This document shows positions 13,241-24,065 of a stretch of DNA of 64,000 nucleotides, piece after piece; positions within the stretch are counted from its first letter, which is position 1; each line of letters starts with the position of its first letter. The notes below the pieces were generated by a model, which had not been told where the DNA came from, made no database searches, and saw nothing but the letters and a program-made list of their open reading frames with translations. The DNA lies in the NCBI GenBank assembly GCA_019095985.1, contig CM032664.1:23051850-23115849 (forward strand), in the 5' to 3' direction. The stretch comes from Streblospio benedicti. Taxonomy: Eukaryota; Annelida; Polychaeta; Spionida; Spionidae. A program made the position numbers and the translations under genes.

Positions 13241-14432
13241 CTAGCTGTTTACCCGGCGTTGCTCGGGTTGAAACAGATGAGATCCGGAACACATTTAATG
13301 CTCCTCCCTCCCCATCCTTCCTCCTGTCCCACATCCCTCGAACCAGTTCTCATCAGTATACAGGTCTGTGACAGACTAAATACACCTCCATCACCGTCCT
13401 CCCATCATCATATGTCACAGCCATTTACACACTAAATGTATTAAATATGGCAATAATTGATCCCTCTAATATCCCTCCCCCAGCTACTGCTACCCATGGT
13501 AAACACGTGCGGAGCAGATTAAATGTCCCACTCATCCTTATCCTTCCTTCCACCACCACCCCCTACCCTCCACCCCTCACCCCCACCCCCGTCTTCCTCT
13601 CTCCAACCCTCTCTACCCATCCCCATCTAAACAGGTCCATAGTTAATGCACCCCCTTCCTGCTTCTGCTCTGGTTAAAACAGATGATATCTGGAACATAT
13701 GAAATGCTCCTCCCTTCCCATTCTTTCCCCTGTCCCACATCCCTCACACCAGCTCCCGTCACTATGCAGGTCTGGGAAAGATTAAATACACCTCCATCAC
13801 CTTCCTCCCACAACCATATGCCATACACACATTACATGTATGTGACAATTCTTGATCCCTCTAATATACGTCCCTCCAGCTACTCCTACCCCTGGTAAAC
13901 ACGTGCAGACCATTAAATGTCCATCTCAATCACCCCCTTTCTGCTGCTGCTCGGGTTGAAATTGTTGAGATCTGGAACATATTAAATGCTCCTCCCTGCC
14001 TCACCACCACCCATGTCCCCCCCCCCTCCCCCCCCCCTGTCATATGGACACACACACCCTTTCTGCCAACACCCCTCCTCAAAACAGGTCCGGAGCAGAT
14101 AAAATGCACCTCCATCACTATCACCACCCTCCCCAGTTGCCTTGTTGTATTACTGTACGTGTGACGTGCAATATACGTTTGACATATACAAACGTATCAC
14201 GTATTACGTACCTTTAGCAAACATGGCCCTGTAAGCAATCTTTCTAAAAATTCTTTTTTCTTGGTTTTTATCATTAAAACCAATTTATTTGGTTTGAAAT
14301 GTGATATTATAACGACCACCAAGTTGTCCTGATTGTACATACATAATTTGGAGTGTGTACGTCATGTGGTTAAAAAGTCTTTTGTGATACAAAAAATTGC
14401 CTCTTCATTTATATATATATAGATGGTCGAGA
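13241..14432 (+). repeat. Pyrimidine-rich tandemly repeated element
   Basis: Opens with CTAGCTGTTTACCCGGCGTT and 'gctcgggttgaaac'. This 'gctc(g/t)ggttRaaa' line recurs at 13261, 13667 and 13949, each followed by 'agat(g)atctggaacatatt..atgctcctccc' and long C/T tracts, giving about three units of 282-406 bp. The block closes with (TA)n and ATAGATGG near 14420, a layout common in dispersed invertebrate repeats. C runs at about 14017-14038 give G-quadruplex potential on the minus strand. Class undetermined; reading frames inside are low-complexity Pro/Thr-rich artefacts. Confidence 0.65.
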
Positions 14433-17400
14433 ACATGTTTGTTTGTGTCACTTCTAAAAGAAAAAGGCAAACATCATAGTAATGTCAATTCTTAAATCGT
14501 ATACCTCTAAAATAAGCCAATGTCACCAAGTGTTAAATTTAACCTTGACCTTTTTAAGTCCAGTATGTTTAGAACCTTCCAACTCAAAATGGGTCCTGCA
14601 TTTATCACAGTTTCTTTATGAAACATAGACATATAATAATAGGCCAGGAAAATTGTGTGTGCTGCTCAGATCAAGTGTGACGTATTGGTTTCGCGTAGAG
14701 ATATTTATTACTGTGAACAGGAAATCATGTATTTGTTTTGCCGTCATTGATCAGTGAACAGAAGCATGATGAACAGTTAGATTGGCTGATTTTTGCTCTT
14801 CCTGAATTTTCTTCGAATCAATTATTGTCTATTTAAGTAAAAATTCCATAAATTTTGCAACAACTTAAAAGTATGTATGTTTCTAGTGTCTCTACCCTTG
14901 TTATATAGGAGTATATGACTGTATCAGTGTAAAGGTAGATTAGTTACTTTTACTACTATGCTTTTAAATTATTAGTGAAAAAAGAACTGGCTATCATGTT
15001 TTAGGTGGTGAGATCACAATATTGATATACTTGTGTTAAATTTCCTTTCTCTAGTTTGCTACTGATCACTCAAGTAAACAATCATACCATGTAAAATAAT
15101 AGACATTTTTCTGTGTTGCATCAGTTAAAATAATTCCGTAGATAGATTTAGGTAGATGGTTGTTTCAAATTTGATTTTAAATTTTATAATTATTAATTTT
15201 ACAATATATCGCTTCGCACAGGCTTCTTCAGTTCAGTATATCATAAAAACATATAAAAATGATTCATAACAAAATAAGCAAACCAAGTACACACACACAG
15301 AGAAACATTATATATATGCAACATATATATGCAAAAGCCCTACAATTCAGCATTTAAATTTGCAAAATTATAATCGATGTTCATCCCTTTACCTAAAAAG
15401 CAACCTAACTATATACATATTCTTGTCGCAAATTTACAGGGCATCAAGATTGTCATTTGTAGGTGTGGCAAATTTAATTTTGATGGGATTTCATGAAAAT
15501 TTAGATTTATTTGATTTCATAAAAGTTTCAAAGAACTTCATTTTAAAAAGTCTCTTAAATTGTCTGCATGCAAGTTCAGTGCCAGAATCGATGCAAAATT
15601 TGTCTGGTGGCCATTGTTAGTACTCTTTCTTCTCAATTTATTCAACATTTACTGCTCACCTTTTGGTCTCCTCTGTATCTGAAGTTGTTATTTATTATCT
15701 GGAAGTACAGAATATAGCGTGTTTTATTGTGAAGGGAGGGACATTTTGATGTTGCTGCGATCCTTTTCACTTTCTGAAGAACAGTCATCATTGTTTCTTT
15801 TTGCTTTTTCATTCGAATATAGAATTTGGCAAATTTTTACTGTTGCCAACATTATGGAAACCGAGCTATAATGTAAAATGGTACTTATTATTAAATAGTT
15901 GAATATTAGGATTGTAAAAATGAAGTTTTTAACATCATGTTTTTTCTTAATGTGTGTGGCGAATCGTCCATACTCAGAAAATCCAATTGCATAGAATGGA
16001 GCCCAAGGTGATTGGCCTTGGCCAAAGAAAAGGAAGAAATAAACTTCTTATGATAGCCGGACAATGACGGTGAAGGAGATTAGTGCCATGTTTTACAGAC
16101 GTGTGCCAAAACAAATCCTTGTTTGCATGATTTACCCATAATTTAGGACACATATAAAAGAATATTTAATTACGTAACAAATCTTGAGAGTTTGCAGTCC
16201 TCTTCCAACTGCATGTTCTTTATTCAAGTATGTAAATGTAAATGTGGTTATACGCAATAGCAATTCACTGTTAGTGTGCTTCAGTGACTTAACATTCAGA
16301 CCATGTCATTGCCTTCCGGTTCACACTATACTGCCTTTCTCAAGTCAACTCCCTGAGGAGCATACAAATGACTTGACAAATGAGATCATATTATTGATAT
16401 GCTGTTGTATCATTGAAGGTATTCAAAGCTCTCTGCCAGTCAGGTTTTACTTTCATTATCAAACTCTGAAGCATAAGGGTCAAGTTTTCTCAACATCCAC
16501 CTTTCTTGGTTTAATCACACATTACATGTAGGTCATCATGGCAATCACATGATTAGTTTGATAGATTTTTTTAAATTCTACAAAACAGTAATATTACACC
16601 ATGTAATTGTTTTATTCCAAAATTTTATGATGATCATTAATGATTTTGAGTCATTGATAAATGTAATTGTCTTTGACCAGCATTGTGGTTCAACGTCTGT
16701 AGAACAAGGTTCAGCATGGTAAGTGTAAATCACAATAATCCTTTGTAGAACGATGGCCAATGAATAGCAATGTCAGAAGAATTGATTTTGAGCATACATG
16801 CATTAAAGGGTAATTATGACTAATGGTGAGTGAAATAAGCAATATGACTTGATATACAACCAGTATATTCTTGTACACTGATTTTATGTCCACGTTATTA
16901 GTATACAGAAATTGTTGGGATTTTAGAACTTATAATTAAGTTGATTATGTTTCCTTCATCGTTGTATTTGTGGCGGTGAAAGCCATTTTGCAAATCAGAC
17001 AGTTCTAACGTAAAAAACATACATGAGTCACTTCAGCTAAATGTCCCGAGACCACAACATCAAAAGTTTTTCTTCACATTGAGAGTTGTAGAATGTGAAA
17101 TCTTTAGCCTAATATACAAGGGGTAATGTCAAATTACCGTGTAGTCTGCATGGCATTGAATGATCATAGTGACCAGAAAACCTAGTCCCATCCAAAGTTA
17201 ATCATACGTGTGTGCTATTGAGTCATAATTGGCAGATCCATCCTGAAACTAAGATGGATAAAGACAGACTGACCTGAGCTGCTCTAGATATTACTCCTAC
17301 TATATAAAGAGGCTTCACAAAAAGACACCAATATGATGACAAAAGTGCATTCTTTGATGTCCATCTTAACGATAGTCGAGTAATCATCGATTAATAGGTG

Positions 17401-17716
17401 CATATTAATTAACATCTCCATCAAACAAAGTTTTTGCTTTTTCGCATTGCATGTAATTAAAGTTAATATAATAAAGGGCTAAGAGTTTAACATACGCACA
17501 CATGCACACACATGCACAACAAAGATACTTGCTAAAAATGAACTATGACTTGCTGTGTGGTGCTTTATCTGTCAGTGGGTGTTAGGCAAGATTAACCGTG
17601 TTGGAAGTTGTTGATTTTGTCGACTGATTTTCAAATATTTATATTCATCTAAGATCTAAGAATGGTATAGATATGGCAGGATGAAGAAGACAGTGTATTC
17701 TTTCTAAAGGCTGCGT
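14433..17716. other. No gene; one SINE fragment
   Basis: AT-rich. Apart from the SINE fragment at 16280-16365 and short (TA)n and (CA)n runs near 15308 and 17505, no structure is recognised. Confidence 0.55.
16280..16365 (-). mobile_element. SINE fragment (3' body only)
   Basis: Reverse-complement words matching the SINE bodies at 1265-1545 and 25785-26003: 'ctccctgaggagcat', 'tttctcaa', 'ccatgtcattg', 'cagtgactt'. The tRNA-like head is absent. Confidence 0.5.
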
Positions 17717-18183
17717 CCTACTAGTATCTGCGTAAGGTCGACAAATAAATTTTAGGATTTTCCAGGCAAAATGTGCTATGCGTCGAGCATCTGCTGATAG
17801 ATAACCCCTTTTGGCATTAATTGATTCTTTTCCCCAGCTCATTGTCAACTCACAGCCGGCACAAGGCTGGCGCAAACGTGGCGTAAGAAAAGCAGACAGT
17901 CAACGCAATCCGACGCACAACCGACACACAAAAAAAAGTCTCGCTTTCTTGTTGCTAATCATCAGCCAACCATCCACAGTTATGCGCCTAATAGAGGTTG
18001 TGTAGGCGCTACCTGCTGAACATACGTCTACAATACGTTGAACACCTGCTGAATGTACGCCATCGTGCGCTCAAGCTGCGCCAAGCTTACGGCAATGTTT
18101 TCATCTCATGATCTGCTGAGCATCTGCCCACCATCCGCTCCCAATACGCGGTGAATGCTCAACGCATGTTTAGCACTAGTAGG
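17717..18183. repeat. Putative element with CCTACTAGT ends
   Basis: GC-richer stretch bounded by CCTACTAGT (17717-17725) and its complement ACTAGTAGG (18175-18183). It contains degenerate internal repeats of the type 'acctgctgaa..tacg'. The right end abuts or overlaps the left inverted repeat of the block starting at 18179, so it is either a separate short element or the outer edge of that block. Confidence 0.4.
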
Positions 18184-18423
18184 ATGGCGAAATTTCAAAA
18201 GCCCTCTAGTTAAGGTTTTTGCTCTAGCCGGAATTTAGAAAAATTCCAACGATACCATGGTGTATAGTAACTATCGGGCTTTACAGAAAGTGAGGATGCC
18301 AAACTGAAAAGTGGTGCAGTTTTTTTCTATGGTGTGGTTTCCATGGCAACATAGCTAATTTGGGGGGTTAAAGGACCCATCACATAATTGTATGTAGCAA
18401 CATAACTACTCATCTGATATACA

Positions 18424-20590
18424 TGATCTTGACATTTAATGAAAGCTTAGATTGCCCTCTTACTTCACAAAAAATATTGTATGCAAATGAGCTCATTAAC
18501 ATAATTCTAATTTGCATAAATTGTATTAATATTCAACATTTTTTTCTAAATATTTGTTCATTTCAATTAATTCTATTCCTATAATATGTTAATTTGAGCA
18601 AATCTAAATACATCATGGTTCAGCCATGCTACTTGGCGGTAACACTGATACAAATAACAATAAAAAATAGCTTCCATAATTTAGCGTAGGAGCTCGTTTC
18701 TATGGTAACCATAAAATTATGAATATCCTTCAGTATAAACTAAAAATCAAATATCTCTGCAAGTATTTGTCATATATTCAAGTTGTATACATCAAATCAA
18801 ACCTTATCGCATGCTTGTTGTCTTGCATATTAATTATAATACAAATGAGCTCATTAACATTATTCTAATTTGCATAAATTGTAAATTATAAAGATTTTTC
18901 TGAAAATTTGTTCATTTCAATTAACCCATTCGTATCGGGATGTCCCTAGAGGACATTTTTATGCCAGGATTTTGCACTGAAAAGTCCCTCACTTTATCGC
19001 CGTTTTTCACACATAAACATGGGGTCATGCTCTTGGTTTTTACACTCGTGACAACAAGAAACGCCTTACCTTCACATTTCGATGTAAATTTTGTGGAAGA
19101 GAAGCAGGGTTTTGATTATATTAATACATCATTTCTAAGGATACATATATGCGCACCAAACATGAGATTTACACTGCGAAATTCAAGCTCAAAATACTCT
19201 AATTTAGACGAAAATTACCCCAACGTGTCATATACCATCTTAATTAAAGGGGAAACCTCGTTCTCTTCAGTTCAGACTGAGGCGATTATTGTTTTCAATG
19301 ACGTCACTAGGAAATACCCACTTAATATTCCTGCTTCCAAATAAGGATATTAATACTCAGTCTCGAGCACATCATGCGTTGTCACTTAACTCGCATTTTC
19401 TCTGCTTTGATAAAGGCTAATGCGTTGTCACCATAAATCGTGTGATAAACATTTTCTCTGCTTTGATAACGGCTAATGCAGCAGCTACTAATTGATAGCA
19501 TCGGATCAATTATATACGATTATGTGTTGAGATATTACAGCATTGTTTTATAAAGGCTAATTTTTCTATTGAAGAAATGGCGCCATAAATCTAAAGTGCT
19601 TGAAGGTAAGATATTTTTTGAAACGAATGGATTATAATGCCAGTATGCGTAGTGTGTCACAGTAATATAGCCATCATGGGTTAATTCACATGTCGGATCA
19701 ATTTATATCATGATTATGATGTAATGGATAAAAAGGATATTTCTCAAATCACACGCATTGTTTTATAATTCGCCTTTCTAAAAAGTGTATCTCGAACCTG
19801 TCACTTTTAATCGAAATCAACAACAGCCTAACGCTTGTTTTGAAGATAATAAGCAAATGAGTTCATTAACATAGTTCTAAATCATCAAACTTTGCTGCCT
19901 TTTTCATGATCAAAAACTGATAAAATTTACTCAAGTGCGTTTACTATTCTAAACATTTATACTATACAGATACACCTCAAATGAAAGATATGGCATGACA
20001 GTTTTATTTAGAATGCACATATGGAAACTATCCCATCTAATCCTTGTAGAAATTATCTAGATGTGTCAGTAAATGGAATGTTGCACTGTACTAATGATCA
20101 GCCCAGCAGATATGTGAAAGTAATGTGCCTTTTGTGATACAAGCATGAAATTTGGCACAATGCTAAACGATCTCCTTAAAATGACATTTGGACACAGGGA
20201 CATTCTAAATTTTGCCTATGGTCAAAATGGCGGCCATTTTCAAAATGGCCGCTCTTATGCACTGTGCGACTTAGGATTGGTATATGGATATAACTAAATT
20301 TACTTATTTCAGAAACATAGTAATGGTGATATTTGACTAGAATTAATTTCAGAATGTAATTTAAGATGAAAAGACTTGCATAACATACTTATTCTGTCTT
20401 TTTTTAGTCCACAAAAATATTTGTTTGTGTACGGTCATATGAAGTGCTTATTCTGTCTTTTTAGTCCACAAAACATGCTTTTTTCTATTTCTACTATATG
20501 TATATATGAAGTCCATGAAAACAGGTAATATTTATTAAGTCAAATCAATGCAGTCTTTTTATATATATACATGCCATGGATTGATAGTGT
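18424..20590. other. Interior of the composite block
   Basis: AT-rich. Holds the 358-bp direct repeats and a local near-duplication at about 19390-19490 (two 'cattttctctgctttgataa.ggctaatgc' units). Also contains a short hairpin, AAAATGGCGGCCATTTT, at 20223-20253 followed by a partial second copy. No gene supported. Confidence 0.5.
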
Positions 20591-21505
20591 TTCTTCTTCT
20601 TCTTTTAAGTAATCCTAGCACTCAATAATGAGTATGATTAGGATAAGGTTGCGTTGCACGGCGAGTGCAAGGTACAGTTATTGATGAGATTTTAGTCTAT
20701 TTTTAAAAGTGTCAAGTGTTGGGCTGGTGACTATGTTATCAGTAAGTGAATTCCAATCAACTATGGTCCTAGGGAAAAATGAATATTTGTAAATGTCAGT
20801 GTGAACTCTGAGTTGGTCAAGTCTTACTGAATTTGTTGACCTAGTCCTGGATGTAGACCTGTTCACATACACATTTGCTGGAATGGCCACCAGATCATTC
20901 ATGACTTTAAACATCATTGTCAGTCTCTGCTGCCTCCGTCTCTCACCGAGTTCTGGCCAGTTGAGATCCGTTATCGCAGTAGAGATACTTGTGTAGTCGC
21001 GTTAGTTTTGGTTCAAGACAAAACGCGCTCCTCTTCGTTGTATCTTCTCTAGGGCTTGGATGTCCTCTTTCAGATATGGGTCCCATGCTGCACATGAATA
21101 CTCAAGCAGTGGTCGTATCAGAGCTATGTAGGCTGTGGCTTTAAGTTTCTTTGGGCATGATCTTAGGTTTCTATGTAAGAATCCTAGGGTTCAGTTTGCC
21201 TTGGTAACAGTGTTTTGTATGTGTGAGGTCCATTTGAGGTTATTACTAATCGTTATGCCAAGATATTTGTCCTCCTGAACTTCTAACAGAGGGTGACCAT
21301 TTAAACTATAGGGTGGTTCAATTTTGTCCTCCCTCTCTTTACAGTCATGGTGTTGCACTTAGTTGGGTTGTATTCCATACCCCATGTCTCTGCCCATCTG
21401 TAGAGATTATCAAGATCTTTTTGGAGTTCATGCTGGTCTTCCTGTGATCTGATACGTCTATAAACAAGACAGTCATCTGCAAATAATCTCACCTCTCACC
21501 TCTGC
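20591..21505 (-). mobile_element. 5'-truncated LINE (Jockey/CR1-type reverse transcriptase end)
   Basis: Read on the minus strand, this encodes the palm and downstream part of a non-LTR reverse transcriptase. RLFADDCLVYR (FADD box) starts at 21492, then WAETWGMEYNPTKC, KYLGITI, LGFLHRNLR, LEYSCAAWDPY, LEKIQRRGARFV and the C-terminal FFPRTIVDWN near 20765. The protein stops at 20678, and a short 3' UTR ends in an (AGA)n-type tail at about 20592. It is dead: one frame change lies near 21330, and in-frame stops occur after 'TVTKAN' and after 'RFVLNQN'. Everything upstream of the FADD box is missing, as in ordinary truncated LINE insertions. No target-site duplication was visible. Confidence 0.88.
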
Positions 21506-21514
21506 TGTCTAGTA

Positions 21515-21949
21515 CTGCTCTTGTGTCCGCAGTAGCATAGAGCTGTGTACTGGAGTGCGGCCTTCACACACTTGTAATCTCCTCTGCAGCTCTTCTTGCA
21601 GCAATATCAAATCAGTTGTTGGCATGCTTCAGTTGCCAATGGTAGGATTGTCCAGTGCATATCTCCGCCATTATCGCTATTAAGTTTGAACCCAAACCCA
21701 TTCACTTGGGAACGGTAGCTCTGGTCTGAAAACAATCATCAGGCCCCATCAGAAACCAGCTTGATATGCAGCTCTCTTGATATGCTGTTTAAGATTAAGA
21801 GGTTCTCAATCAGTCGGATGCCTATATAGATGGATCTGCCATTCTGTGTGAACAGATGCTTGCGAGCCTCATTGACATGTCCTTCACTGCTGGTGCGATC
21901 GTAGAGCAGGACAACATAGTGCTCCAATTCTTCCATGTAGTCATCTATT
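21515..21949 (-). pseudogene. Decayed Cys-rich (CXC-like) module of an amplified invertebrate family
   Basis: Minus-strand frames give YMEELEHYVVLLYDR and VNEARKHLFTQ (21936 downward). Then follow WTILPLATEACQQLI, CCKKSCRGDYKCVKAALQY and TALCYCG near 21540-21660. From memory, this order (short 'VVLLYDRTS...VNEARKxLFT' block, then a Cys-rich CxCKKxC..KCVKAALxCTxLCxCGG block resembling tesmin/TSO1 CXC repeats) recurs in many uncharacterised predicted proteins of corals, molluscs and other invertebrates, probably carried by a mobile element. This copy is a broken fragment with few breaks. Its upstream edge coincides with the right 240-bp inverted repeat. The family assignment is from recall and not verified. 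Confidence 0.5.
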
Positions 21950-22186
21950 GTATATCTGATGAGTAGTTATATTGCTACATACAATTATGTGATGGGTCCT
22001 CTAACCCCCAAAATTAGCTACATTGCCATGGAAAGCACCACATAGAAAAAAAATTGCACCACTTTTCAGTTCGGCATCCTCACTTTCTGTAAAGCCCGAT
22101 AGTTACTCTACACCATGGTATTGTTGGAATTTTCTAAATTCCGGATGGAGCAAAAATGGTGTTACAGGGGTCGCGCCATCCTACTA

Positions 22187-22630
22187 CAGTACTGATATCG
22201 GAAGAAGGATACAGAAGAATTTCGAGAATTACACTACAATTTCTTGCGTTTTTTTCCTATTTCTTCTCATTGTTGCGACTATTACAAACGTAAAAAGTTT
22301 CTGTAGCTTCCACAAATTATGGCTTTCTTCATAACTCGCCTGAAGTTATGTTTATTTCTATTGTTCCCAATATATTACGCATTTTGCGGTGGTTCCTGTA
22401 ATAAAAACAATATTGCTAAAAGTTCAAATTCACGCCAACATTTTGACAGATTTTCATTTCATATTAGGTGTCTGCATGGCGTCAGCACTTCCGCTTTCAT
22501 TTTGTGCCGGGAATAAACTTCCGAGAACGCCCAAACAAATCCGATTATTTATTAGCAGGTTGCGCCATATTGCCAGGAAGTATGAGAAAATGTTCTGATT
22601 ATTACGTTTTTTCTGTTTATTTCGATAAAT
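22187..22630 (-). mobile_element. Tc1/mariner-like MITE, copy 3 (truncated, inverted)
   Basis: Starts with CAGTACTGATATCGGAAGAA after TA (22185-22186), and is the reverse complement of 10988-11572. Homology stops near 22630, before the opposite inverted repeat, so about 140 bp and one end are missing. It inserted exactly at the outer edge of the right 240-bp inverted repeat. Frames within it mirror those of copy 2. Confidence 0.8.
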
Positions 22631-23163
22631 CTGGTCTCACAACCTTGGGATGGGTCATGATGAGAGTCCCGTCAGCGCCATTTGATAGTTAGTCAAATGG
22701 AAGCTGTCTTTACTCTTCAGCTATGTCAATTCAGTGGTAGGAGCTTGCTTTGGTAACAATGAGAGCATATACAACTGATTCCTTTGAATTAATTTTTAAA
22801 ATCCAAGTCATTTTCAAGCACAGAGCCGCAGTGAACCTAGGTATGACTGCTGTGGTTCTCTAAATCAGTGAAGGAACCGTTAACAATGGCAGTTTATTTA
22901 CAATAAAAATCATGTCTAACTGTTAGGACTGTAAGATATTTATGTTCAAATAGCCTTCAGCAAAATAACAACATTTTTGTAACATCAATGTCCCAAAGCA
23001 AACACTTAGGCAAAGCAAATTGATTTCTAGGGGGTAAATATCATTTGATATATTGTTACTTTCCTCAGCACATTAGATGGTAAATATCAAGCATTCAAAA
23101 ATAGCAATCATAATTTACGTGACAAGGGCTTTTAAAAAGGAAGATTTGTTTATCTTTTTTGGA
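22631..23163. other. No feature seen
   Basis: AT-rich, no repeat or exon recognised. Confidence 0.55.
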
Positions 23164-23480
23164 CTTAAATAGTACTGGTGATAAATAAGGAAGAGTAAGG
23201 GTTTTCAACCCTGCATATACTATGCAGTCCTGATCTATTTTTGGTTTACTAATCAATACACAAGTTATTAATAGCAAGCTCACGAACCGACGATACCATG
23301 CATGAAAATCATTTTTTTTTTTTTACTTAATAGTACTGGTGATAAATAGGGAATTGTAAGGGTTTTCAACCCTACATATACTATGCCGTCCTGATCTATT
23401 TTTGGCTTACTAATCTATAAACAAGTTATTAATAGCATGCTCATGAACTGACGACGATACCATGCATGAAAACCATAATT
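23164..23480 (+). repeat. Two tandem copies of a 161-bp unit
   Basis: 'agtactggtgataaata.gga' occurs at 23171 and 23332, and the following 150 bp agree closely ('gggttttcaaccct', 'atactatgc.gtcctgatctatttttgg', 'gataccatgcatgaaaa'). A recent local duplication; non-coding. Confidence 0.85.
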
Positions 23481-23822
23481 CAAATATATAATTAAATAAT
23501 TATAATTTGGGGGCCGCAGGGCTGGTAGGGGGTGGGGCAGTGAATAAGAGTTTTAATTTACTTTACAACCCTCTATGTCCATGGCGTCTTAAATTTCCCA
23601 TATGAAATATTTGCTTCGAACAATAGTTGTAGGTTGTTTATCCAAAAGTCATTCATGAGTGATCCGTATATTCATGCGGCTCCAGCCAAGTGAATGATGT
23701 CATAAAACTTGCAGATGTTGGCATTCCTCGTTTACGCTGTTCTAATCGAATCTGCATCTGTTCTTTGATGACAAAGAAATCGGAAGCTAGATAATATTTT
23801 ACTTAGATGGTTTGTTTGTGCT

Positions 23823-24065
23823 TCCGTGGCCGAATGGATGAGGACTTGGACTTGTGACCAGAAGGTCATGGGTTCAATTCCCGGTCTGATCTAGTAGTAA
23901 ATGTTGAGCAAACTTACCTCTAACAGGTTGCACACTGCTCTGTAGTACCTACACATAAAATAGGTACAGGTCAAGTGAGTGAATGCAAATGTGAGTGATT
24001 AGCATATCTGCGCTGCAGTTGCGATAAGCTTGATGCTACTATGCTGGATGTCAATAAGAATTAAA
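23823..24065 (+). mobile_element. tRNA-derived SINE
   Basis: Head with box-A-like GTGGCCGAATGG and box-B-like GGGTTCAATTCCC at about 23828-23892. The body shares 'gttgagcaa', 'ggttgcacactgctc', 'taggtacaggtca' and 'aatgtgagtgattagcatatctgc' with the other copies, and the tail is AT-rich ('aattaaataaat'). The head looks like a complete tRNA arm set, but it is fused to the SINE body and present in several copies, so I do not call it a tRNA gene. Confidence 0.8.

Larger units (their letters stand above)
18179..22185. mobile_element. 4-kb composite block with 240-bp terminal inverted repeats
   Basis: 18179-18423 and 21949-22185 are inverted copies of one 240-bp sequence, starting GTAGGATGGCG at the outer ends. 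Landmarks inward are 'gaatttagaaaa(a)ttcc', 'accatggt', 'gggctttacagaaagtgagg', 'ccatggcaa', 'acccatcacataattgtatg' and 'aactactcatc'. Between them lie two direct repeats 358 bp apart centred on GAGCTCATTAACAT (18489 and 18847) with a partial third at about 19858, a LINE 3' end and a Cys-rich module. It may be one non-autonomous DNA element with later insertions, or two opposite insertions of a 240-bp repeat. No transposase was found. The 134-codon frame at 18940-19344 has no recognisable domain. Confidence 0.5.

Noticed and set aside
13241-14127. CRISPR-like or coding proline-rich array
   Set aside because: Units are long (282-406 bp), imperfect and without regular spacers; the predicted peptides are low-complexity. 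A eukaryotic repeat element fits better.
18940-19344. 134-codon plus-strand frame inside the composite block
   Set aside because: No recognisable domain, and one frame of this length is expected by chance in 64 kb of this composition. It would deserve a look if other copies of the block keep it.
23823-23895. Intact tRNA gene
   Set aside because: The tRNA-like head has A and B boxes but is fused to a body repeated elsewhere in the window, so it is a SINE.
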